Source of the DNA: PALSA-607 sp036510735
GTDB lineage: Bacteria; Actinomycetota; Actinomycetes; Acidothermales; Acidothermaceae
Length of the DNA: 23,754 bases
Assembly (NCBI GenBank): GCA_036510735.1
Contig: DATCDK010000114.1
Span: forward strand, 1-23,754
Direction: 5' to 3'
Below are positions 15,419-22,857 of this stretch, in pieces (the stretch's first letter is position 1; every line of letters begins with the position of its first letter). Both the position numbers and the translations under genes were made by a program. Under the pieces are notes generated by a model. The model searched no databases and had not been told where the DNA came from. It was given only the letters and a program-made list of their open reading frames with translations.

Positions 15419-16500
15419 TTTCGCAACTGCTCGCTCATCCAGTCGCCGGCCATCGGCTGGTAGAGGTACGGGTAGTTGTTGCAGACGTGGTTGCCGTCCT
15501 CGATCATCACCAGCGTCGCATTGGGTGCCTCGCGTGCGACGCGCTCGGCCTGCTCGTACGGGACCAGCCTGTCCTTGCGACCGAAAATCACCAACATCGG
15601 TTGGGTCAGCTGAGGCAACACACCCTCGAGGGTCATCTTCAGTGCGACCTCGCGGGCTTTCTCTGGGGTTTTCGAGTGCGAGTACTGCATAAAGGCGTCG
15701 CGGCTGATCGCTGGTCGGGTGTCGAAGCGGCTCCCGGACTCGTACGGACCGCCAACGGTGACCGCAGCCTTGATCCGGTGGTCGAAGGCAGCCGAGCGGG
15801 CTGCGTAATACCCGCCCATGCTGACCCCAGCGACCCCTAGACGCGAAATGTCAATGTCATCGCGACCGGAGAGCATGTCGATCGCCGCAGAGGTCGCGAC
15901 CTCGTAGTCGGGCCGAAGTGGCAGCCGGTATCCGGACTCTCCCTGGCCGGGACCGTCAAATGAGAAGGTCGCCATGCCTCGGCGCAGGAAGACATCTTCC
16001 CATCGGTGGAACTCCTCTTTGGCCGAATCCAGACCCGGCAACAAGAGGACAAGACCAGGCCGGGCGGTCGAGTCTGCAGTGCCGCTGTCCGCCAGGCTTG
16101 TCGGGCGGCGCAGATTGCCCACGAGAGTTTCGCCGTCGAGCTGGCACTCGAGCCGCTCAGCCGTGGGATCGAGGAACTGAAGGGCTCGCCGTCGCGCGGC
16201 AACCGCCTGCATAGTCGCCTGGTGGTGCCGTTCCATGTCCAGGACCCAGACGAATTTTGAGAAGTGATAGCTGAGCGTCGCTCGTTGCCACGCTTCACCG
16301 GCGGTCAGCCAGTGCCCTGCTGCCTCTGCCTGGTTTGCCAGCGCAGCGTGCTCGTCGCCGTTGGCGCACCATCCGTCGAGCCAGTCGGCCCAGGTGTCTA
16401 AGGCGGCGGTCACGCGCCGGAAGTCGTTCGGGTCCACCCCTTGCGTGGTGAAGCGTGGTGCCCAGTGACTGATTGCGCTTTCAATCGCCTCGTCCGACAT
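15415..16500 (-). CDS. Alpha/beta hydrolase, 2,6-dihydroxypseudooxynicotine-hydrolase-like (copy A)
   Basis: This 361-residue protein has an N-terminal helical cap of about 140 residues (WADWLDGWCANGDEHAALAN, then GHWLTAGEAWQRATLSYHFS). A hydrolase core follows, with FDGPGQGES, the nucleophile Ser227 in GVSMGGYYA, an acid in FGRKDRLVP and the histidine in EDGNHVCNN. Cap plus core matches the family of the nicotine-pathway C-C hydrolase and related FrsA-like esterases, which cleave a C-C bond next to a ketone or act as esterases. AAGGA (16506-16510) precedes the ATG by five bases. It lies 14 bases after its paralogue in one operon driven from the operator copy 6 region. The true substrate is not shown. 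Confidence 0.88.
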   Translation of the reverse strand: MSDEAIESAISHWAPRFTTQGVDPNDFRRVTAALDTWADWLDGWCANGDEHAALANQAEAAGHWLTAGEAWQRATLSYHFSKFVWVLDMERHHQATMQAVAARRRALQFLDPTAERLECQLDGETLVGNLRRPTSLADSGTADSTARPGLVLLLPGLDSAKEEFHRWEDVFLRRGMATFSFDGPGQGESGYRLPLRPDYEVATSAAIDMLSGRDDIDISRLGVAGVSMGGYYAARSAAFDHRIKAAVTVGGPYESGSRFDTRPAISRDAFMQYSHSKTPEKAREVALKMTLEGVLPQLTQPMLVIFGRKDRLVPYEQAERVAREAPNATLVMIEDGNHVCNNYPYLYQPMAGDWMSEQLRN

Positions 16501-16514
16501 CGACGTCCTTCGCT

Positions 16515-17597
16515 CTAGAGGTGGTCGGCGAGCCAGTCCGCCATCATCGAGCGAGATTCGTACGGGCGGTTGGTGATGCCGTGGTTCCCGTCGTCGTAGA
16601 TGACGAGCTCTGCTCCCGGTGCCTCGCGGGCGAGACGCTCGGCGTGGTGCGGCGGAAGGAGCCGGTCACGTCCTCCACTCACGACGAGGAACGGTTTGAC
16701 GATCTGGTTGGCGAGCCCGTCCATGGTGAGCATCCCGGCTGCGCGGCGGGCATCCTCGGGTGACGAGGCGCCGACGCGGTGCTGGAACGTGTCGCGAGTG
16801 AGCTGCGGCAAAGTGTCCCAGTCAAGGTCGAACTGGTACGCGCCACACAGCGAGACGCACGCCTTCAGCCGCTGTTCGGAGGCTGCGGCTCGGGCGGCGT
16901 AGTAGCCGCCAAGGCTCACCCCAAAGAAGCCGATGCGGTCGACGTCGATGTCACTACGCTCGGCCAACCAGTCGAACGCGGCCGTAGCGACCTTCTCGTA
17001 CGCCGGCTCGATGGGCAGGTCGTACTCGGCCTCCCCCTGCCCCGGACCGTCGATTGCCAATGTGGCCATGCCTCGATCGAGGAGCAGCTCCGCGGTCGGT
17101 TGGAGCTCCTCCTTCACGGAGTCGAGCCCTGGCGCCATGATGACCGCCGGGTAGGGCCCGGGGCCGGCAGGCAACCGCAAATAGCCAGCTAACAGGTGCC
17201 CGTCGTAGGGAATCTCGACGCGTTCAGCCGGCGGTGACAACGAGGCGGCGGCCTTGGCGAAGCAGGCGACGGTACGTTCGTGGGCGACCCGCTGCTGCAC
17301 GAGATCGTCGGTAAAGACGAACTTTCCCCAGTGGAACGCGAGCCCCGCGCGTCGCCACGCACCCGCGGCCGTTAGCCACTGACCACGGCTTTCCGCCTGG
17401 CTAGCGAGCTCTGCGTGACGCTCACCAGTTCGGCTCCACTCCGCGCACCACTGATCCCACCGCTGGATCCGCGCCAACGTCGAGACGAAGTCGGCGTAGT
17501 CGGTTCCGTTGGCAATGAATCGCGGCGCCCAGTGATCGGTGGCGCTTGCCACTCGCTCGTCCGGAACCATGCTGGGCTGGATGGCTGTGGCAGACAT
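16515..17597 (-). CDS. Alpha/beta hydrolase, 2,6-dihydroxypseudooxynicotine-hydrolase-like (copy B)
   Basis: This 360-residue paralogue of the downstream hydrolase has the same layout. It has a helical cap (WDQWCAEWSRTGERHAELAS, then GQWLTAAGAWRRAGLAFHWG) and a core with IDGPGQGEAEYDL, Ser228 in GVSLGGYYAARA, GGRDRLLPPHHAE and DDGNHGITNRPYE. The two proteins share clear similarity along their whole length but differ enough (for example FSKFVWVLD against WGKFVFTDD in the cap) to suggest old divergence and different substrates, not a fresh duplication. It is the first gene of the two-gene operon, and operator copy 6 ends ten bases before its ATG. Confidence 0.88.
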   Translation of the reverse strand: MSATAIQPSMVPDERVASATDHWAPRFIANGTDYADFVSTLARIQRWDQWCAEWSRTGERHAELASQAESRGQWLTAAGAWRRAGLAFHWGKFVFTDDLVQQRVAHERTVACFAKAAASLSPPAERVEIPYDGHLLAGYLRLPAGPGPYPAVIMAPGLDSVKEELQPTAELLLDRGMATLAIDGPGQGEAEYDLPIEPAYEKVATAAFDWLAERSDIDVDRIGFFGVSLGGYYAARAAASEQRLKACVSLCGAYQFDLDWDTLPQLTRDTFQHRVGASSPEDARRAAGMLTMDGLANQIVKPFLVVSGGRDRLLPPHHAERLAREAPGAELVIYDDGNHGITNRPYESRSMMADWLADHL

Positions 17598-17607
17598 GGC
17601 GCCTCAC

Positions 17608-17621
17608 TGCAATCGGTTGTA
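17608..17621. promoter_or_regulatory. LacI-type operator, copy 6
   Basis: TGCAATCGGTTGTA, sharing the GCAANCGNTTG core. It lies directly before the hydrolase operon (minus) and 116 bases before the LacI-family gene (plus). It could therefore control the hydrolases and give the regulator weak autoregulation. Confidence 0.73.
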
Positions 17622-17737
17622 TTTCGGGTGGGTCTCAGGATGCGGCTGCGGACTTTCGGTGTCAACGGTCCTTACGGTGAGCCTTGCCACATCTGCGCTA
17701 ACCTTGGGCACTTCACAGCTACGGATGCGGGTGCAGA

Positions 17738-18883
17738 GTGGCAACGCGGAAGAGGACGACCGGCACCGCACCGGTTGTTGCCGTCGCGGCGTCCACCGGC
17801 ACGGCCACCAAGTCGACCCGCGCGCGCGCCGTTACGACAGCCGTTCCCGTCCGCCGGCCGCCGGCCCGGCTTAAGGATGTGGCTGAGGCGGCTGGTGTGC
17901 ACCCGTCGACCGCCTCCCGTGCGCTCAACGAGGAAACCGCCACCCTGGTCCAGCGCGAGACCACCGAGCGGATCCGTCGGGTTGCCACCGAACTTGGCTA
18001 TCGGGTCAACGGGATGGCGCGCGCGTTGAAGACCCGCCGATCCATGGCTATCGGCATGGTGGTGCCCGACATCACGAACCCGTTCTTCCCGCCCGCGGTT
18101 CGGGGTGCCGAGGAGACGCTCGCGAAGGCCGGATTCTCGCTGCTGTTGTCGAGTAGCAACAACAACTCCGACCGCGCGCAAAGCCAGCTGGACGCGATGA
18201 TCGATGCGCAAGTCGACGGCTTGTTGCTCGCGATGATCAAGCGGCGTGATCCGATTATGGATCGCCTCCGTGAGCGACGAGTACCCGCAGTGTTGTTCAA
18301 CCGCACGGTGGACGAAGAGGATTTCTCGTCGGTTGTTCCTGACGATGCCAAAGGATCGCGGCTGGCAGTGGCGCACCTCAACGAGCTGGGGCACAAGCAT
18401 CTCGGACTCGTAGTCGGCCCGCTGTACACGTCGAACGGAGATCGACGACTTCGCGCGTTCACCCAGTCCGCGCGGCGGTTCGGTCTGCGTACCACTGTTG
18501 TCGAAGCCGCCGCGTTCGACGAGGTATCCGGTTGCCACGCTGCCCGGCAACTGTTGCGCGACAATCCGGATGTCACTGGTGTGGTTGCCGGAAACGACCT
18601 TCTGGCACTGGGCGTTATTGATGCGGCGACCGAGCAGGGCCTTCGTTGTCCGCGCGATCTGTCTGTTGTCGGCTTCAACGACATGCCGCTCGCTGGCCGG
18701 CTGCAGCCCCCGCTGACGACGATCTCGATCCCCGAGAGCGACCTGGGCCGACTCGCCGCGGAATGCCTGATCAGCCTGATCGAAGATCCCAACCAGCCGC
18801 CGACCCATCTGCTGGTTCCGGTCAGCCTGGTCGTGCGTGGCTCCACCGCGCCGCCTCGCAGTTCGACGCGCAAATCACGCTGA
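17738..18883 (+). CDS. LacI-family transcriptional regulator, likely regulator of the whole cluster
   Basis: This 381-residue protein has a LacI helix-turn-helix at 45-64 (LKDVAEAAGVHPSTASRALN) and a hinge helix (NGMARALKT, with Leu97 in the position that enters the minor groove at a central CG step). A full periplasmic-binding-type effector domain follows (GMVVPDITNPFFPPAVRGAE, GVVAGNDLLALGVIDAA, VVGFNDMPLA). The GTG start leaves a 44-residue Thr/Ala/Arg-rich extension before the HTH, unusual for the family, and no better in-frame start exists before the HTH. It is the only LacI-type gene here, and eight LacI-type palindromes surround it, so I infer that it represses the cluster until an intermediate binds. 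The effector is unknown. Confidence 0.92.
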   Translation: MATRKRTTGTAPVVAVAASTGTATKSTRARAVTTAVPVRRPPARLKDVAEAAGVHPSTASRALNEETATLVQRETTERIRRVATELGYRVNGMARALKTRRSMAIGMVVPDITNPFFPPAVRGAEETLAKAGFSLLLSSSNNNSDRAQSQLDAMIDAQVDGLLLAMIKRRDPIMDRLRERRVPAVLFNRTVDEEDFSSVVPDDAKGSRLAVAHLNELGHKHLGLVVGPLYTSNGDRRLRAFTQSARRFGLRTTVVEAAAFDEVSGCHAARQLLRDNPDVTGVVAGNDLLALGVIDAATEQGLRCPRDLSVVGFNDMPLAGRLQPPLTTISIPESDLGRLAAECLISLIEDPNQPPTHLLVPVSLVVRGSTAPPRSSTRKSR

Positions 18884-18897
18884 CATCCTGAACATCC

Positions 18898-18928
18898 TTG
18901 ACAATGCCGACGCACAACGCAGTATGGT
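18898..18928 (+). promoter_or_regulatory. Promoter of the thiamine-diphosphate enzyme operon
   Basis: TTGACA (18898-18903) is a perfect -35 box. TATGGT (18923-18928) is the best -10 match but needs a 19-base spacer. The -10 overlaps the left arm of operator copy 7. It lies 15-20 bases after the LacI-family stop, so the operon has its own start. Confidence 0.5.
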
Positions 18929-18945
18929 GCAATCGATTGCACCAT
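18924..18945. promoter_or_regulatory. LacI-type operator, copy 7 (22-base perfect palindrome)
   Basis: The left half ATGGTGCAATC is followed directly by its exact complement, giving 22 uninterrupted symmetric bases centred on the CG at 18934-18935. It is the strongest of the eight copies, contains the full consensus TGCAATCGATTGCA (18928-18941), and lies just downstream of the LacI-family gene. Confidence 0.85.
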
Positions 18946-18956
18946 GAAGGGACGAA

Positions 18957-20789
18957 GTGAGCGCACAGTTGAAGCCCGACGCTGCCGCGGTCGAAGCACT
19001 GCCGATCACGACGTCCGACGATCCCGGGCCCGCATCGCATGGCGGTGCGCTCCTCACCGCGTTGCTGATCGAGCACGGGGTTACCCACGTCTTCGGACTG
19101 CCGGGCGGCCAGACGCTTGCGCTGTACGACGGGATCGCATCTCGCAGCGACACCATTGAGCACGTGCTTGTACGTGACGAGCGCAGCGCCGCATATGCAG
19201 CGGACGCGTACGCGCGGGTCACGGGTCGGGTCGGGGTCTGTGACGCGACGGTCGGGCCCGGTGCGGCGAAGCTCCCCTCGGGTTTGGCGGAGGCACTCGG
19301 GTCGTCGATCCCGGTAGTGGCGTTGGTGAGCGACCTGCCGGTCAGGCTCGCGATCCACGCCTACCGCAGCGCCGCGTCGCAGGCGCTTGACCAGGCTGCG
19401 CTGCTGGCACCGGTGACTAAGTGGCACGCGACAGTGCCGAGCCTGGCGACTATGCCGGCGCTCGTGCGTCAGGCATTCCGCGAAGCTACGACTGGCCGCC
19501 CCGGACCGGTGGCGCTCTTCTTGCCACAAGACGTACTTGACGCTCAGTTGCCTTCCGAGCTTGTGGGGTTGTTGCGGCCCGACCATGAGCAGCCACCGGG
19601 ATCAGCGCCCCAGCGATTTGGAGCAGTCACGCCCTTCAGAATCATGCCTGCGGTGCCTGACGTGGAGGCTGTCGCTCGCGCCCTGAGCGGCGCCGAGCGC
19701 CCGCTGATCCTCGCTGGCGGCGGTGTGCTGTCATCGGGCGCCGAGCAGGTATTGCAGGAGTGCGCGGAGATGCTCGGAGCCGCGGTCGCGACCACGTTGA
19801 CCGGCAAGGGTGCGATCGCCGAGACGCACCCGCTGGCGGTTGGAGTACACGGCGTGATGGGCGCCGAGTCGGCGACTGCCGCAATGGACGACGCCGACGT
19901 CGTGCTGTTGGTGGGCGCGAAGTCCAGCGGTGGCGCGACTTTCAGCTGGACGAAGCCGCGCGCGGACCAGATCGTCGTGCAGATCGACATCGACCCACTC
20001 GAACTCGGGCGTGCTTTCCCGCTGGCGGCGGCGATGCTCGCTGATGCCCGTCAGGGGCTCGCCGCACTGTCCGAGAAGCTGCGGAGCGCCGGCGCCGAAT
20101 CGCTGTCGCGGCAGCCGTGGCGCGAGAGCGTGCGCCTGCACAAGCACAGTTGGGCAACCCGTCGTGACTCGGAGCGCTCGAGTATCGGCGAACCGATCGC
20201 GCCGCAGCGCGTGCTCGGCGAACTCGAGAAGGCGATGGCGCCAGCCGACGTATTGGTCTGCGACGCGAGCCTGTCCAGTGGGTGGGGTGGTGCCTACTTC
20301 GAACAGCAGCAGAGCGGACGACGGGTGCTTACGCCCCGGGGTCAGGCGGGTCTTGGGTTTGCGCTGCCCGCAGCGATTGGTGCCGCCACCGCCGACGGCG
20401 GCAGGCGAACGGTTGTACTTACCGGCGATGGCGCTCTGGGGTACGCCGTGGGCGAGATGGCGACCGTGATCGAGAATCGGCTACCGGTCACTGTCATCGT
20501 GCTCAACAACAGTTCGCTCGGCTGGATCCGGTGGTACCGGCGGATCACCTTCGGAACCGAATGGACGAAGCCTGATTTCGCCGACACCGACTTCCGGCTG
20601 GTAGCCCAGGCCTACGGGTGGTCGGCCGAGCGCGTCACCTCGGCCGGCGACCTGACCGCCGCCCTGCGTAGGGCGCTCGACAGCACGCTGCCGAGCCTCG
20701 TCGACGTCGTCACGGAGACGTGGGAGACACCAGTCGCCAGTCACCGTCGTGCGCTGGAGCAGGGCAACACAACCGAATACGGAGGATGA
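18957..20789 (+). CDS. Thiamine-diphosphate-dependent enzyme, acetolactate-synthase-like
   Basis: This 610-residue protein has the three-domain layout of the ALS / benzoylformate decarboxylase superfamily. The Pyr domain has the activating Glu75 in VRDERSAAYAADAYARVTGR and VGPGAAKLPSGLAEA. The central domain contains PLILAGGGVLSSGA. The PP domain has GDG at 490-492 and NN at 517-518, the Mg-TPP motif. It should decarboxylate or ligate a 2-oxoacid. With no small ALS subunit and with a catabolic context, a dedicated decarboxylase or carboligase is more likely than branched-chain biosynthesis. GTG 18957 follows AAGGGA by four bases. It is the first gene of the operon with the creatininase-like and zinc dehydrogenase genes. 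A product aldehyde could be reduced or oxidised by the latter. Confidence 0.9.
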   Translation: MSAQLKPDAAAVEALPITTSDDPGPASHGGALLTALLIEHGVTHVFGLPGGQTLALYDGIASRSDTIEHVLVRDERSAAYAADAYARVTGRVGVCDATVGPGAAKLPSGLAEALGSSIPVVALVSDLPVRLAIHAYRSAASQALDQAALLAPVTKWHATVPSLATMPALVRQAFREATTGRPGPVALFLPQDVLDAQLPSELVGLLRPDHEQPPGSAPQRFGAVTPFRIMPAVPDVEAVARALSGAERPLILAGGGVLSSGAEQVLQECAEMLGAAVATTLTGKGAIAETHPLAVGVHGVMGAESATAAMDDADVVLLVGAKSSGGATFSWTKPRADQIVVQIDIDPLELGRAFPLAAAMLADARQGLAALSEKLRSAGAESLSRQPWRESVRLHKHSWATRRDSERSSIGEPIAPQRVLGELEKAMAPADVLVCDASLSSGWGGAYFEQQQSGRRVLTPRGQAGLGFALPAAIGAATADGGRRTVVLTGDGALGYAVGEMATVIENRLPVTVIVLNNSSLGWIRWYRRITFGTEWTKPDFADTDFRLVAQAYGWSAERVTSAGDLTAALRRALDSTLPSLVDVVTETWETPVASHRRALEQGNTTEYGG

Positions 20790-20797
20790 ATCAACTC

Positions 20798-21616
20798 ATG
20801 CCACGGCACCCCGGACGACTCATCGAACGTCTCAGCCAGCCAGAGGCCGCCGCGCTGATCGAGGCAAGCGGGCTCGCGATCCTCGTCGCGGGCAGTGTCG
20901 AGCAGCACGGCGGCCACCTGCCGCTAGGCACTGATCTCTTCGCAGCGATGTCGATCGCCGAACGAGTTGCGGAGCGGCTTGACACGGTCGTGGCGAGCCT
21001 CGGACCGGTTGGCATTGCGCACTATCACGGCGGCTGGCCGGGCGGCCTCACTCTGACGCCAGAAACCCTGTCGGCGGTGTTTGTCGAGATCTGCGGAGGA
21101 TTGCGGGCAGCAGGGGCTGACCGCATATTGGTCGTCAACTGGCACGAGGGCAACTCCGCCACGCTACGGCTGGCGGCGGACAAGGCACAGCGCGCATACG
21201 ACCTCTCGATCCTGATCGCGGAGACCCACGTGATCACGCACACGATGTTTCCTGACGAGATGGAGTTCACCCACGCGGGAGCCATGGAGACCACCGCCGT
21301 GTTGGGGTACGAGCCGTCGCTCGTACACCTGGACAAGGCGATCGAGGCGAGCGACCGTCAGTCAGGTGAGGCGGCTCATGCGCTGTTCCGTAGCCGCGAC
21401 GTGTACCCGATCATGCGCGACTTCCACGTCGTTGCACCGACGGGCTGGTACGGGCGTCCCGAGCTTTCGACGGCAGAACGGGCCGAGGTGATCGCTGAGA
21501 CTGTGGCCGACACCGTGGTGCGCCGCGCGGCAGAGGTCTGGCAGGCGCTGGCAGCTTCCTCGGGCGCGGGCAAACAAGCGTCGACCTTCAACGCGAGCGA
21601 GCAGGTGACGGCATGA
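20798..21616 (+). CDS. Creatininase-family amidohydrolase
   Basis: This 272-residue metal-dependent hydrolase has Glu35, His37 and Asp46 in SVEQHGGHLPLGTD, His116 in NWHEGN and Glu164 in HAGAMETT, the ligand set of the creatininase fold. Known members open creatinine, deformylate formamidopyrimidines or process the mycofactocin peptide, always cutting a C-N bond. ATG 20786 overlaps the previous stop but lies directly against GGAGG (20781-20785). ATG 20798, 12 bases after GGAGG, is a more normal distance and is used here; both are possible. It lies in one operon between the thiamine-diphosphate enzyme and the zinc dehydrogenase (four-base overlap). It suggests that the degraded compound carries an amide or cyclic amide, which is inference. 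Confidence 0.9.
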   Translation: MPRHPGRLIERLSQPEAAALIEASGLAILVAGSVEQHGGHLPLGTDLFAAMSIAERVAERLDTVVASLGPVGIAHYHGGWPGGLTLTPETLSAVFVEICGGLRAAGADRILVVNWHEGNSATLRLAADKAQRAYDLSILIAETHVITHTMFPDEMEFTHAGAMETTAVLGYEPSLVHLDKAIEASDRQSGEAAHALFRSRDVYPIMRDFHVVAPTGWYGRPELSTAERAEVIAETVADTVVRRAAEVWQALAASSGAGKQASTFNASEQVTA

Positions 21617-22683
21617 GCGCCAGTACTGACCCGTCGACCACGATGCGTGCTGCACTGCTCGAAGATTTCGGCACGCTGACCATCGCCGACGTCCCGGTGC
21701 CGGAGCCGGCCGCCGGTGAGGTGCTGGTCAAGGTGCTGGCTTGCGGCCTGTGCGGGACCGATCTGAAGATCGTGCGGGGCTCGTTCAAGGGCACCTGGCC
21801 GCCTCAGTTGCCGTTCATCATCGGGCATGAATGGTCTGGGCAAGTGGTAGCTCTCGGCCCAGGCACCGAACGCTCCGGACTCGCTGTCGGGGACCGTGTC
21901 GTAGCCGAGAACCACGCCGGTTGTGGCTCCTGCCCGCTGTGCCGTCAGGGCCGGTACAACTTGTGCGAACGAGTGCGGGATCCGGGCTTCAAGCTCTACG
22001 GGCACACCGCTCCCGGTGCCCTGGCGCAGTACGCCGTTCGACCCGCGATTGTCCTGCACAAGTTGCCTGACGAAGTCAGCGACGAGGCCGGCGCGTTGAT
22101 CAACCAGGCCGCGCTGACCGTGCACGCCGGCCGGCGCGTCGAGTTAACCCCCGGTTCGACGGTGGCGGTGTTCGGTCCCGGGTTGCTGGGTCTGCTGATG
22201 ACACAGGTGGCTCTCGCCTCAGGTGCGACGACCGTGATCATGGTTGGTCGCGGGTCAAGGCTGCAGACAGCTATCGAACTCGGCAGCACGTACGTCGTCG
22301 ACTACGAGCAGGCTGAGCCCGTGGCGGAAATCCGACGGCTGACGGGCGGCCGCGGGGTGGACTATGTCTTCGACTGTTCCGGCAATCCAGATGTCGTGGG
22401 CCAACTGCTGCGCTCCGTTCGCCGCGGCGGCAAGGTCGCCCTACTGGGTCTCACCGGCGGTGCCGTGGCGCAACTGCCGCTCGATCTTCTGGCGCTAGAC
22501 GAGATTGACATTCTCGGCATCCGCTCGAGCCCGAACGCCTATCCGGCAACCATCCAGATGTTTGCGCGGGGGCTCATTCGTACCGAGCCGCTTACCCGCG
22601 AGATCTACTCACTCGACAACGTTGCGGACGCGTTCGTCGCCCTCGCGCAGCGCACCGCAATCCGCCCGATCGTCGTGATGTGA
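21613..22683 (+). CDS. Zinc-dependent alcohol dehydrogenase (MDR family)
   Basis: This 356-residue medium-chain dehydrogenase has catalytic zinc ligands Cys47 (CGLCGTD) and His72/Glu73 (GHEWSGQVV). Four structural-zinc cysteines lie at 104, 107, 110 and 118 (CGSCPLCRQGRYNLC). The NAD-binding VFGPGLLGLLMTQVALASGA is present. It resembles the threonine/sorbitol dehydrogenase group and should interconvert a secondary alcohol and ketone, or an alcohol and aldehyde. The ATG overlaps the creatininase-like stop by four bases. It is the last gene of the operon. No strong terminator hairpin follows in the 175-base gap. Confidence 0.92.
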   Translation: MSASTDPSTTMRAALLEDFGTLTIADVPVPEPAAGEVLVKVLACGLCGTDLKIVRGSFKGTWPPQLPFIIGHEWSGQVVALGPGTERSGLAVGDRVVAENHAGCGSCPLCRQGRYNLCERVRDPGFKLYGHTAPGALAQYAVRPAIVLHKLPDEVSDEAGALINQAALTVHAGRRVELTPGSTVAVFGPGLLGLLMTQVALASGATTVIMVGRGSRLQTAIELGSTYVVDYEQAEPVAEIRRLTGGRGVDYVFDCSGNPDVVGQLLRSVRRGGKVALLGLTGGAVAQLPLDLLALDEIDILGIRSSPNAYPATIQMFARGLIRTEPLTREIYSLDNVADAFVALAQRTAIRPIVVM

Positions 22684-22756
22684 GGGGGCATGCGCGTGCG
22701 ACACCTCATAACCATGGATGATTGCCGCCTCGTTTCCGGATTGTGACTTCCAGCCA

Positions 22757-22785
22757 TTGACAGCGAACCTCACGCATCCTAGTTT
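22757..22785 (+). promoter_or_regulatory. Promoter of the ABC substrate-binding protein gene
   Basis: A perfect TTGACA (22757-22762), a 17-base spacer and TAGTTT (22780-22785). Operator copy 8 begins nine bases after the -10 box, over the expected transcription start. Confidence 0.6.
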
Positions 22786-22793
22786 CAGGGTTC

Positions 22794-22807
22794 TGCAAAC
22801 GATTGTT
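22794..22807. promoter_or_regulatory. LacI-type operator, copy 8
   Basis: TGCAAACGATTGTT, sharing the GCAANCGNTTG core. It lies between the promoter and the ribosome site of the transporter gene, linking uptake to the same regulator. Confidence 0.7.
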
Positions 22808-22857
22808 GACCTGTATTGCCAGCGTGTCCGGGCTCAATCAACTGGAGGTTGTTGATC

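Noticed and set aside
17672..18808. Long minus-strand frame opposite the LacI-family gene
   Set aside because: It is an antisense shadow; the plus-strand frame has a complete HTH and effector domain.
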